Translations under genes and position numbers: made by a program | Source: an uncultured Methylococcaceae bacterium | GTDB taxonomy: Bacteria; Pseudomonadota; Gammaproteobacteria; Methylococcales; Methylomonadaceae | Reading direction: 5' to 3' | Assembly: GCA_903839795.1 (NCBI GenBank) | Contig: CAIMDR010000569.1 | Location: 1 to 6,148, forward strand | Length of the DNA stretch: 6,148 nucleotides | Shown: piece by piece, positions 1 to 6,148 of the stretch | Layout: the number at the start of each line of letters is the position of its first letter | Numbering within the stretch: position 1 is the stretch's first letter | The notes under the pieces: generated by a model | Told to the model about the DNA's origin: nothing | Database searches by the model: none | The model's input: only the letters and a program-made list of their open reading frames with translations

Positions 1-95
1 GGTGCTAGAGAGTTGGGATTAATCCAATAATATTTTAATCGCTATCGAAATATAGCTGTGTACTACCCCACTTTATAAAGTTTTTAGGAAACCTC

Positions 96-1721
96 ATGTC
101 CCACCAATCCGATTTAATCAGTACCGATATTGACGCGTATTTAACGCAACATGAAAACAAAGAATTACTGCGTTTTTTAACCTGCGGCAATGTCGATGAC
201 GGCAAAAGCACGTTAATAGGCCGCTTGTTGCACGATTCCAAAATGATCTACGAAGATCAACTGGCGGCGGTGCAGGCGGACAGTGTCAAGTCAGGCACCA
301 CCGGGGCAGGCAAGATAGACTTGGCCTTATTGGTTGATGGCTTGCAAGCCGAACGCGAGCAAGGCATTACCATTGATGTGGCGTATCGCTATTTTTCTAC
401 ATCCACCCGTAAGTTTATTATTGCCGATACACCGGGGCATGAACAATACACCCGCAATATGGCGACCGGTGCATCCACCTGTGATTTGGCCATCATTCTG
501 ATTGATGCCCGTTATGGCGTGCAAACCCAGACTAAACGGCACAGTTTTATTGCTTCGTTGTTAGGGATTCAGCATATTATCGTGGCAATCAATAAAATGG
601 ATTTGATGGATTACAGTGAAGCAACTTTTAATAAAATAAAACAGGATTACTTAAGCTTTACCGATACACTGGATTTACACGATATTTATTTTATCCCGAT
701 GTCGGCGCTGGACGGTGATAATGTCGTTAATCGTAGCGAAAATATGCCTTGGTTTACCGGTGAACCGTTAATGGAAGCACTTAATAGTGTGCAAATCGCC
801 AATGACCACAACTTTGACGATGCCCGTTTTCCTGTTCAATATGTTAATCGTCCCAATCTGGATTTTCGTGGTTTTTGCGGTACCGTAGCGTCCGGTGTTT
901 TTAGAAAAGGCGATCAAATTACCGTCTTACCTTCCGGTAAAAGCAGCAAAATCAAAGCCATTGTGACTTATGACGGTGATCTTGAAGAAGCTTATCCACC
1001 GATGGCTGTCACCTTAACACTGGAAACCGAGATTGATATCAGCCGAGGCGATATATTAATTGGCACAGAAAAACAAGCGTCCATCGTCGCTGACAAGTTT
1101 AAAGCCACTATCGTCTGGATGACTGAAAAAGCCTTAACGCCGGGTCGTCAATACACCCTTAAGCTGGCAACACGCAGCGTTTCGGGTTCTGTGGCTTTGA
1201 TCCATCATCGGATTGATGTTAATACCCTGGAACATCATGACGCGGTTGAATTACAGTTAAATGAAATAGGTTCTTGCACGGTAACCGTTAATGCCCCCGT
1301 TGTTTTTGATCCTTACAAAACCAACAAAGGCACCGGTGCGTTTATCATTATTGACCGTTTGACTAACGGTACGGTCGGGGCCGGTATGATTACCGGCGCT
1401 ACGGATGATGAAAACCAGCAGTGTGTTAGCACAGAGGAACGCTCTGCACGCTATAGCCAAAAAGCCACCTCCATCGCTTTAACCGGTTCAGCCAGCAAAG
1501 AAGTCGCTTATAAACTGGAAAGAAAACTGTTTGATAATGGCCACGCAACCACGGTTCTGGAAACTCAACATACTGCACTGATAACCGCCATCAAAAATGC
1601 CGGATTGATTGGCTTGTGCGTCAATTACTGCGCTGATTTGGCGGACATAAATTTTGATACCGACCAACAGACTATAGATGATATATACAGCGCCTTGAAA
1701 GAACAAAAGGTTGTTTATTGA
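96..1721 (+). CDS. cysN: Sulfate adenylyltransferase subunit 1 (CysN GTPase) with a vestigial CysC-like C-terminal tail
   Basis: This is the GTPase subunit of the CysDN ATP sulfurylase. In this family, GTP hydrolysis drives CysD to make adenosine 5'-phosphosulfate from sulfate and ATP, the first step of cytoplasmic sulfate assimilation. All G motifs are visible: P-loop GNVDDGKS (residues 31-38), switch I region EREQGITID (86-94), DTPGH (111-115), NKMD (166-169) and SAL (203-205). EF-Tu-like beta-barrel domains follow at about 240-325 and 331-435. The ATG at 96 has an AGGAA Shine-Dalgarno five bases upstream. At 541 residues it is longer than a plain CysN (about 475 in E. coli) and shorter than a CysNC fusion (about 600 or more). 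Residues 456-541 resemble APS kinase with its P-loop and middle deleted, so APS kinase activity is not expected. The usual partner cysD is not seen in the 95 bases upstream. Confidence 0.97.
   Translation: MSHQSDLISTDIDAYLTQHENKELLRFLTCGNVDDGKSTLIGRLLHDSKMIYEDQLAAVQADSVKSGTTGAGKIDLALLVDGLQAEREQGITIDVAYRYFSTSTRKFIIADTPGHEQYTRNMATGASTCDLAIILIDARYGVQTQTKRHSFIASLLGIQHIIVAINKMDLMDYSEATFNKIKQDYLSFTDTLDLHDIYFIPMSALDGDNVVNRSENMPWFTGEPLMEALNSVQIANDHNFDDARFPVQYVNRPNLDFRGFCGTVASGVFRKGDQITVLPSGKSSKIKAIVTYDGDLEEAYPPMAVTLTLETEIDISRGDILIGTEKQASIVADKFKATIVWMTEKALTPGRQYTLKLATRSVSGSVALIHHRIDVNTLEHHDAVELQLNEIGSCTVTVNAPVVFDPYKTNKGTGAFIIIDRLTNGTVGAGMITGATDDENQQCVSTEERSARYSQKATSIALTGSASKEVAYKLERKLFDNGHATTVLETQHTALITAIKNAGLIGLCVNYCADLADINFDTDQQTIDDIYSALKEQKVVY
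1461..1718 (+). other. Degenerate APS-kinase (CysC) domain remnant inside cysN
   Basis: This covers codons 456-541 of cysN. The linker [17 protein letters not shown] matches the usual CysN-CysC junction of bifunctional proteins (a form like ERSARxGQKxAxIWLTG). [20 protein letters not shown] and a final helix ending KEQKVV then follow in CysC order. The P-loop expected after TG (GLSGSGKST) is replaced by SASKEV. The DGDNxR substrate motif and the central lid segment are missing, leaving about 86 residues against roughly 190 in CysC. The residue reading is direct. The homology is from memory of the family and was not computed. Confidence 0.75.
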
Positions 1722-1820
1722 TTTAATCCTGAAAACAGCGACTTTTATTAAGGTAAATAACAGGTCCGTAATCATGGCCGGGGATTTATCTTTTAATAAT
1801 GCGTCGCTTTGGGGTATTAA

Positions 1821-3164
1821 GTGCTAACGTTATTTGATGAGCTTTTACCCCAATGGTTGGCAGGTCAGCTTGAGCAGTCTTGTTTTTTAAAGCTGATAAC
1901 CCTGTTTGATAGCGAGGCCATTTATATCGTTGATAAAAATCAAACGATTTTGCATTGGAGTGCCGGCGCTGAAAAATTAACGGGTTTTAATGGTTTGGAC
2001 ATGAAGGGTAAACCGTGTTTGCCCGAATGTGTCATTACCGAGGGTGATGAGTCAGAACCATTGATAACGTTAGCTAAAGCGGACGGTAGTCGTATCCGTT
2101 TAAAAAAGCGGGTTCAGGTTTTACAAGATAAAGCCGGTGCTTTTGCAGGTGGCTTGGGGCGGTTGTTACCTGTTTCTGAGTCGTCAGTTATTGAGGTAAA
2201 CCGAAACACTCAACTTGATTCTGACAGGCAAAGTTTTCAGGGCTTAATTAGTCGCTCACCGGCCATGCAGGCGGTTTTTCAGATTATTGAAAATGCCGCA
2301 GAAACCACTGCCACGGTGTTGGTCAGAGGGGAGAGTGGTTCGGGTAAAGAGCTGGTTGCAAAAGCCATTCATGATTTAAGTGGTCGCCGTGCCGCGCCTT
2401 TTTTGGCGATAAACTGCGCGGCATTATCCAGCAGTTTATTGGAAAGTGAATTGTTTGGTCATGTACGCGGTGCGTTTACCGGTGCCATCAAGGATCATAA
2501 CGGCTTGTTTCAGCGGGCACAGGGTGGCACCCTGTTTCTGGATGAGGTGGCTGAACTGCCGCTTGATTTACAGGCCAAACTGCTTCGGGTTATTCAGGAA
2601 AGAAACTATATTCCTGTGGGTGGCGATCATTCAATTAACGTGGATGTGCGCATTGTGGCAGCGACACATCGTTCATTACGCGAAGAAGTAAAAAGCGGTC
2701 ATTTTCGTGAAGATTTAATGTACCGGTTGCGGGTAGTTCCTCTCTTTATCCCACCCTTGCGCGAGCGTCGTGAAGATATCAGTTTATTACTCTGGCATTT
2801 TATCCATTTGCATAATGCAGAAAATGTAAGAAAAATAGAAAAAATTGAGCCTCAAGCGATGCGTACATTACTCGATTATGGGTGGCCGGGAAATATCAGA
2901 GAACTGCATAATGTGATTGAATATGCCTTTGCTGTAGGACGTGGCGTAACTTTGCGGTGCTCTGAATTACCGCCGGAATTTAGAGAGACACGCTTTACCG
3001 CACAGCCATTAAGCACGCAACTACAGACACAAACACCCGAGCAAGAAGCCGCCGCAATCCGTCAAGTATTGGAGGTCAGCAATGGCAAGATTACTCAGGC
3101 AGCCCGGTTACTAGGCATGAGTCGCGCTACATTCTGGCGTAAACGCAAGTCTTATGGCGTGTGA
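1821..3164 (+). CDS. Orphan sigma-54-dependent transcriptional activator (PAS, AAA+, Fis-type HTH)
   Basis: This is a bacterial enhancer-binding protein of 447 residues that would remodel RNA polymerase carrying sigma-54. A PAS-like sensor lies at about 25-118 ([23 protein letters not shown]). The AAA+ domain spans about 142-380, with Walker A GESGSGKE (170-177), the sigma-54 contact loop GAFTGA (217-222), Walker B GTLFLDE (236-242), arginine-finger segment FREDLMYRL (295-303) and sensor [10 protein letters not shown] (354-361). A Fis-type HTH closes the protein ([20 protein letters not shown], 424-443). There is no receiver domain, so control is probably by PAS ligand or redox sensing rather than phosphorylation. 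The PAS contains C66 and C70, but their role is unknown. The start is GTG: an in-frame TAA sits directly before it and a GGGG Shine-Dalgarno lies six bases upstream. It follows cysN by 99 bp on the same strand, so control of sulfur genes is possible but is inference from position only. Confidence 0.93.
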   Translation: MLTLFDELLPQWLAGQLEQSCFLKLITLFDSEAIYIVDKNQTILHWSAGAEKLTGFNGLDMKGKPCLPECVITEGDESEPLITLAKADGSRIRLKKRVQVLQDKAGAFAGGLGRLLPVSESSVIEVNRNTQLDSDRQSFQGLISRSPAMQAVFQIIENAAETTATVLVRGESGSGKELVAKAIHDLSGRRAAPFLAINCAALSSSLLESELFGHVRGAFTGAIKDHNGLFQRAQGGTLFLDEVAELPLDLQAKLLRVIQERNYIPVGGDHSINVDVRIVAATHRSLREEVKSGHFREDLMYRLRVVPLFIPPLRERREDISLLLWHFIHLHNAENVRKIEKIEPQAMRTLLDYGWPGNIRELHNVIEYAFAVGRGVTLRCSELPPEFRETRFTAQPLSTQLQTQTPEQEAAAIRQVLEVSNGKITQAARLLGMSRATFWRKRKSYGV

Positions 3165-3180
3165 GAGTTAATACTTGGTC

Positions 3181-3204
3181 CACGAAAAAAAACACGAAAA
3201 GAAA
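3181..3204 (+). repeat. Two-copy tandem repeat, unit 12 bp (CACGAAAAaAAA)
   Basis: Two adjacent 12-base units begin with CACGAAAA (3181-3192 and 3193-3204) and differ at one position. They lie 16 bases after the stop codon of the sigma-54 activator. CACGAAA-type short tandem repeats are widespread in bacterial spacers. No function can be read from the sequence. Confidence 0.6.
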
Positions 3205-3283
3205 AAATGGGGAGTCGGACATTTAAAGACTCTATTTTGGCATCCTTCATTCCTCGGTTTACACTTTTTGCAACACCCCTCGC

Positions 3284-3310
3284 GTCGGGTTAGCGACAGC
3301 GTAACCCGAC
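3284..3310 (+). repeat. REP-like palindrome, forward copy
   Basis: A perfect 9-bp stem GTCGGGTTA (3284-3292) pairs with TAACCCGAC (3302-3310). A further GC/GC pairing (3293-3294 with 3299-3300) surrounds a GACA loop and leaves G3301 bulged on the 3' side. A bulged GC-rich hairpin of this kind is characteristic of REP sequences mobilised by RAYT (REP-associated tyrosine) transposases. No GTAG foot precedes this copy, so it may be an eroded half of a pair. Confidence 0.7.
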
Positions 3311-3326
3311 AAATCGACGTATCTGT

Positions 3327-3359
3327 GTCGGATTACGGCTAGCGCCTAACCTGACCTAC
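3327..3359 (-). repeat. REP-like palindrome, reverse copy with GTAG foot
   Basis: GTCGGATTA (3327-3335) pairs imperfectly with TAACCTGAC (3347-3355), with one G-T wobble and one mismatch. GGC (3337-3339) pairs with GCC (3344-3346) around a TAGC loop, and C3336 is bulged on the 5' side. This is the mirror image of the upstream hairpin. CTAC (3356-3359) abuts the stem. On the minus strand it reads GTAG directly 5' of the hairpin, the conserved foot tetranucleotide of REPs. With 3284-3310 it forms an inverted pair resembling a BIME. Confidence 0.7.
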
Positions 3360-3433
3360 AGAGATTATTAGCATTTTTTGTGATAAAAAAGTGTCAACTA
3401 CTTTTAGGTTTCTATGAAGGATGCCCCTATTTT

Positions 3434-3692
3434 TAATTATTAAAATAAATAAAAGTGGCAAAAATATATTTAATATACATAGAACGAATTGTTGGTAATG
3501 TAAGTTATAATCTATAAAATCCTATCAATTTAATAATTTCAAAAAACCCTTTTTTCAGTTTCCGATCAAATTATTGGTTCAAGTTTTTAGTAAAGTCATT
3601 AAAGGGCTTTCATAAGCCGATTTTTTATTCATAGCTTCCAAGCTTCCCTCAATAATACTACGGTAAGGTTCGACTCTTCATTTGTCTACCTC
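3434..3692. other. AT-rich gene-free leader before the KaiC-family gene
   Basis: No coding region is supported here on either strand. The first 110 bases or so are extremely AT-rich. A perfect TATAAT stands at 3506-3511, and TATAAA at 3513-3518 has a poor TTGTTG (3489-3494) upstream with an 18-bp gap. Neither is a convincing promoter because no good -35 box matches. I found no GG-N10-GC sigma-54 promoter signature here. A small hairpin followed by a T-run lies at 3605-3627. Confidence 0.5.
3605..3627 (+). terminator. Weak terminator- or attenuator-like hairpin upstream of the KaiC-family gene
   Basis: GGCTT (3605-3609) pairs with AAGCC (3614-3618) around a TCAT loop. A T-run with one interruption (GATTTTTTATT) follows. 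The five-pair stem is short for an intrinsic terminator. It would end transcripts arriving from the left or attenuate the leader about 80 bases before the KaiC start. Either role is inference. Confidence 0.3.
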
Positions 3693-3695
3693 ATG

Positions 3696-3701
3696 TTAAG
3701 G
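3696..3701 (+). promoter_or_regulatory. Ribosome binding site deciding the KaiC-family start
   Basis: TTAAGG lies six bases before the ATG at 3708. The alternative in-frame ATG at 3693 is preceded by a pyrimidine-rich stretch with no Shine-Dalgarno, so initiation at 3708 is preferred. Confidence 0.65.
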
Positions 3702-3707
3702 TCTACC

Positions 3708-5243
3708 ATGTCCAGCACGCAACGCATTGAACTTAGCAAAATCCAGACGGGTCTTCGCGGATTGGATGATATCACCAACGGTGGCTTGCCCAGAGGTCGC
3801 GCTACTTTAATCACTGGCGGCGCAGGTTGCGGTAAGACGGTAATCGCCTTACAAATCCTGGTTAATGGAGCGAAGAATGGTGAGCCGGGCATTTTTGTCA
3901 CTTTTGAAGAAGATTCCGCGCGTATCATTGCCAATGCTGCCAGCTTCGGCTGGAATTTACCTGAACTGGAAGATCATAAGCTCTTCTTCCTTGATGCTAA
4001 GCTGAGCCCCGACATTGTTTGTGCCGGTCAGTTCGATATCTCCGGCCTGCTTGCTTCGCTCAAGGTCAAGGCCGATCAGATGATGGCCAAATGTATCGTT
4101 TTTGATTCCATTGACGTGCTATTGTCGCTGCTCGGTGATCCATTTGCCGAACGTCGCGAGCTATTCCGCTTGAATGATTGGCTGATATCAAGTGGGCTAA
4201 CGGGCATTATTACCTGTAAGAATAGCGACTCTGGTCAGTCAAGACTCAACTATCAGAATTTTATGCAGTACATGGTTGATTGCTTGATTTTCCTGCGCCA
4301 TGATGTGGATAGCCGACTTGCCCACCGCACCGTACGCATCATTAAATATCGCGGTTCCAGTTTTAATTCCAGGGAAGCGGCTTTGTTGTTAGATGATAAC
4401 GGTGCCGAGATCATCGCTTTCACACTATCATCTCCCCAACTAAGCGCCAGTACCGAGCGTATCTCCTCCGGCATAGAGCGACTGGACAGTATGCTGGGAA
4501 GTGGTTATTACCGTGGTTCTGCTGTGTTGCTAAGCGGTGCACCTGGTACAGCGAAGACCACTCTTTGTGGTTGTTTTCTACTCGCCGCATGTGAACGCGG
4601 GGAACGCTCTCTTTTTATAGGATTTGACGAGCCGGCCCAAGAAATTGTTCGTAACCTACGTTCGGTAGGCATTGATCTTGGGCCGCATGTCGATAGCGGT
4701 TTGCTGCATATTGAATCACTCCGCAGCAGCGTGACCGGAACAGAAGAACATATGGGGACCGTGCGCAAATTTATCGAAAGCAACCAACCACGTTGCCTTG
4801 TGATTGATCCACTGTCCGCCATCATCAATACTAATAGAGATGGCGAGGCCCATCGGCGCATGCCTGAGCAACTGCTGGCGTTGACCAAGTCAGCTGGCAT
4901 TACGATAATATGTACCAGCTTGCTGGTTAATAATGAGGCGCTGAATGAAGGTACCAACATTCAGATATCTACGGTGGCGGATACTTGGATACATATTAGT
5001 TACGCCATGCTGGCCGGCGAACGAAACAGAGCTCTCACCATTATTAAATCACGCGGTACAGAGCATTCCAATCAGGTGCGAGAGTTGATTCTAAATTCGA
5101 GTGGTGTATCCTTGGCCGATGTCTATCAGGCAGGTGGTGAGGTATTAATGGGGACAGCTCGCTGGCAAAAAGAAACAGCCGAAAAAGCTACTGAGGAACT
5201 ATTGCTGGCAAGCGTCGCTCACAAAGAGCCATTTGCGCTGTAA
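3708..5243 (+). CDS. KaiC-family double-domain RecA-like ATPase (circadian clock protein KaiC homologue)
   Basis: This 511-residue protein (from ATG 3708) has two RecA/KaiC domains in tandem, CI at about 1-240 and CII at about 245-490, close to the 519 residues of cyanobacterial KaiC. CI has Walker A GGAGCGKT (37-44), the glutamate pair FEED (67-68) and Walker B CIVFD (D133). CII has Walker A GAPGTAKT (277-284), FDEP (306-309, with Asp-Glu in place of the KaiC Glu-Glu pair) and Walker B CLVID (D367). The KaiC autophosphorylation segment is recognisable as TNIQISTVADT, aligning T416, S421 and T422 with cyanobacterial T426, S431 and T432. In cyanobacteria KaiC is the clock kinase/phosphatase core. 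In other bacteria its homologues have varied, mostly undefined signalling roles. No kaiA or kaiB is visible here. The helical tail (MGTARWQKETAEKATEELLL) stops early compared with many proteobacterial homologues. CTN leucine codons are commoner than in the upstream genes, which may indicate transfer. Confidence 0.92.
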   Translation: MSSTQRIELSKIQTGLRGLDDITNGGLPRGRATLITGGAGCGKTVIALQILVNGAKNGEPGIFVTFEEDSARIIANAASFGWNLPELEDHKLFFLDAKLSPDIVCAGQFDISGLLASLKVKADQMMAKCIVFDSIDVLLSLLGDPFAERRELFRLNDWLISSGLTGIITCKNSDSGQSRLNYQNFMQYMVDCLIFLRHDVDSRLAHRTVRIIKYRGSSFNSREAALLLDDNGAEIIAFTLSSPQLSASTERISSGIERLDSMLGSGYYRGSAVLLSGAPGTAKTTLCGCFLLAACERGERSLFIGFDEPAQEIVRNLRSVGIDLGPHVDSGLLHIESLRSSVTGTEEHMGTVRKFIESNQPRCLVIDPLSAIINTNRDGEAHRRMPEQLLALTKSAGITIICTSLLVNNEALNEGTNIQISTVADTWIHISYAMLAGERNRALTIIKSRGTEHSNQVRELILNSSGVSLADVYQAGGEVLMGTARWQKETAEKATEELLLASVAHKEPFAL

Positions 5244-5264
5244 AATAACACCTTGATTAATAAG

Positions 5265-5295
5265 ATAATTTATTTTTCACAAATTATTTTATTAT
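5265..5295 (+). terminator. Possible AT-only hairpin downstream of the KaiC-family gene
   Basis: ATAATTT (5265-5271) pairs with AAATTAT (5281-5287) around a 9-base loop and runs into a T/A-rich tract, 21 bases after the stop codon. Position suits a terminator, but the stem has no G-C pair and the region is so AT-rich that chance is likely. Confidence 0.2.
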
Positions 5296-5327
5296 TATAA
5301 CATATTGTAATTATTAGCTTTAATTCT

Positions 5328-5416
5328 GGGGTGAAAATTTGTAAAAAACGAATTTCATAAAAATCTACCCCCCTCAAACCCTGATTCTACCGTTGAAAAT
5401 TGGGGTAAACGAATTT
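5328..5416. repeat. Short direct repeats in the spacer before the IS630 remnant
   Basis: AAACGAATTT occurs at 5346-5355 and again at 5407-5416, each preceded by GTAAA-type sequence. TGAAAATT (5332-5339 and 5394-5401) and GGGGT (5328-5332 and 5402-5406) are also doubled, in different order. The cluster could be the end of a lost or neighbouring insertion sequence. No transposon terminus can be assigned from this window. Confidence 0.4.
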
Positions 5417-6148
5417 TAAGGGGCGCTACAGACTAGAAATATCAAGGCTTACAGAGCAGCGCAAATGGCTCTATACAAAGCAGATTAAGGAACTCTTTAA
5501 AAAGGAGCTTCCCCATACGGTCAACCAAGCTATAGAGATGATCGATAAAGAGACAGGTATCCGATTGAAGCCTTCTGCCTGTCGGGCATTTCTGAAAAAA
5601 ATCGGTATGAAATGCAGACGTTGTGGCCTGGTTCCCGGTAAAGTAATGGATGATGACAAGCAGCGTCAAGCCCAACAGGAATTTCACGACAACCAGTTAC
5701 AGCCGATTCTGGATGAAGCCAAACAAGGCAAACGTACCGTTCTGTTCGTCGATGCGGCGCACTTCGTGATGGGGGCATTTTTAGGGATGATCTGGTGTTT
5801 CGAGCGGCTATTACTGCCGTCTGCCAGCGGGCGCAAACGCCACAACGTCTTGGGTGCGTATGACCCGATCAAGCATGAGGCTATCACGGTAACCAATGAT
5901 ACCTATATTAACCAGGATGTTTTCTGCGAGTTCCTCGAAAAAATCTACAATGCCTACGCCGATAGTGGGCGACCCATTACTTTGGTATTGGATAACGCCA
6001 GATATCAGAAATGCCAGTCCGTTGCCATCAAGGCAAAAGAATTGAATATTGAGTTACTTTATTTGCCACCTTATTCACCCAATCTAAATTTGATCGAACG
6101 GTTATGGCGTTTTGTTAAAAAACAGGTTCTGTATAGCAAGCATTACGA
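5409..6148 (+). pseudogene. IS630-family DDE transposase, 5'-truncated and running off the right edge
   Basis: An uninterrupted frame from 5409 to the window end encodes the catalytic part of an IS630-type transposase. The DDE triad is in FVDAAHF (Asp codon 5751), LVLDNARYQ (Asp codon 5991) and NLIERLW (Glu codon 6096). There are 34 residues between the second Asp and the Glu, the DD34E spacing of IS630. Family signatures WCFERL, NVLGAYD, TNDTYIN, LLYLPPYSPNLN and FVKKQVLYSKHY are present. Upstream, ELPHTVNQAIEMIDKETGIRL matches the segment just before the catalytic core. The N-terminal HTH region of roughly 80 residues is missing: an in-frame stop lies at 5406-5408, and no ATG, GTG or TTG start occurs before 5538. 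I infer deletion or interruption near 5420-5440. The 3' end and right inverted repeat are outside the window, so the right side could be intact. Confidence 0.88.

Larger units (their letters stand above)
3239..3426. mobile_element. MITE-like non-coding element with 12-bp terminal inverted repeats
   Basis: The perfect 12-bp sequence GGCATCCTTCAT (3239-3250) reappears inverted as ATGAAGGATGCC (3414-3425). A second inverted pair lies further in: ACACTTTTT (3261-3269) with AAAAAGTGT (3386-3394). If the right edge is taken at 3426, the element is flanked immediately by a 7-bp direct repeat CTATTTT (3232-3238 and 3427-3433), which looks like a target-site duplication. The 188 bp contain no plausible ORF, so any movement would need a transposase in trans. 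The centre carries two REP-like hairpins. The parent transposase family was not recognised. Confidence 0.65.

Noticed and set aside
1..30. Possible 3' end of an upstream gene (frame 1 reads GARELGLIQ then TAA)
   Set aside because: Nine codons are too few to identify, and they do not resemble the well-conserved C-terminus of CysD (ending like KREGYF), the expected neighbour.
1488..1775. Minus-strand frame of 95 codons across the end of cysN
   Set aside because: It lies almost wholly antisense to a strongly supported CDS and shows no recognisable motif. I read it as a shadow frame.
3212..3232. GAGTC/GACTC inverted repeat followed by TATTTT as terminator of the sigma-54 activator
   Set aside because: The stem is only five pairs with an 11-base loop, and the T-run coincides with the putative target duplication of the MITE-like element.
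3506..3511. Perfect TATAAT as a promoter -10 box
   Set aside because: No -35-like hexamer occurs 16-18 bp upstream, there is no extended -10, and the region is so AT-rich that a chance match is expected.
3165..3707. CRISPR array, tRNA or other structured RNA gene in the long spacer
   Set aside because: There are no regularly spaced direct repeats, no cloverleaf or CCA end and no other RNA signature. The strong palindromes are better explained as REP-like hairpins.
4508..4960. Minus-strand frame of 150 codons within the KaiC-family gene
   Set aside because: It is antisense to conserved CII domain sequence, rich in Ser and Arg, without domain features or a ribosome binding site. It is a by-product of the sense codon pattern.
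5442..5896. Several overlapping minus-strand frames of 62-82 codons
   Set aside because: All are antisense to the IS630 transposase catalytic region, which has a clear DDE triad.

Overview
The window looks like chromosomal DNA from a gammaproteobacterium. The separate GTPase subunit of ATP sulfurylase, the sigma-54 activator, the REP-like palindromes and a KaiC-family gene would fit a methanotroph of the Methylococcales type, but the genus is an inference and was not tested by any search. Gene bodies are moderately AT-rich and the spacers strongly so.

Left part (1-3164): two plus-strand genes about 100 bp apart. The first is cysN, the regulatory GTPase of sulfate adenylyltransferase. Its C-terminal tail of about 86 residues reads as a shrunken, P-loop-less relic of APS kinase (CysC). 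The second is an orphan sigma-54-dependent activator with PAS, AAA+ and Fis-type HTH domains. It has an intact GAFTGA motif and no receiver domain. Its position suggests, but does not prove, a role in sulfur metabolism.

Middle spacer (3165-3707): about 540 bp with no gene. It holds a 12-bp-period tandem repeat and a MITE-like element of 188 bp. That element has 12-bp terminal inverted repeats and a 7-bp direct repeat at its borders, and it carries a back-to-back pair of REP-like hairpins. A very AT-rich leader follows, with a small terminator-like hairpin.

Right part (3708-6148): a double-domain KaiC-family ATPase, best started at 3708, with both Walker A motifs and the KaiC phospho-site residues preserved but no kaiA or kaiB in view. 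After an AT-rich spacer comes an IS630-family transposase that has lost its N-terminal DNA-binding region and runs off the right edge. The KaiC gene therefore sits between mobile-element remnants, and its codon use differs visibly from cysN and the activator, which suggests an accessory cargo gene.
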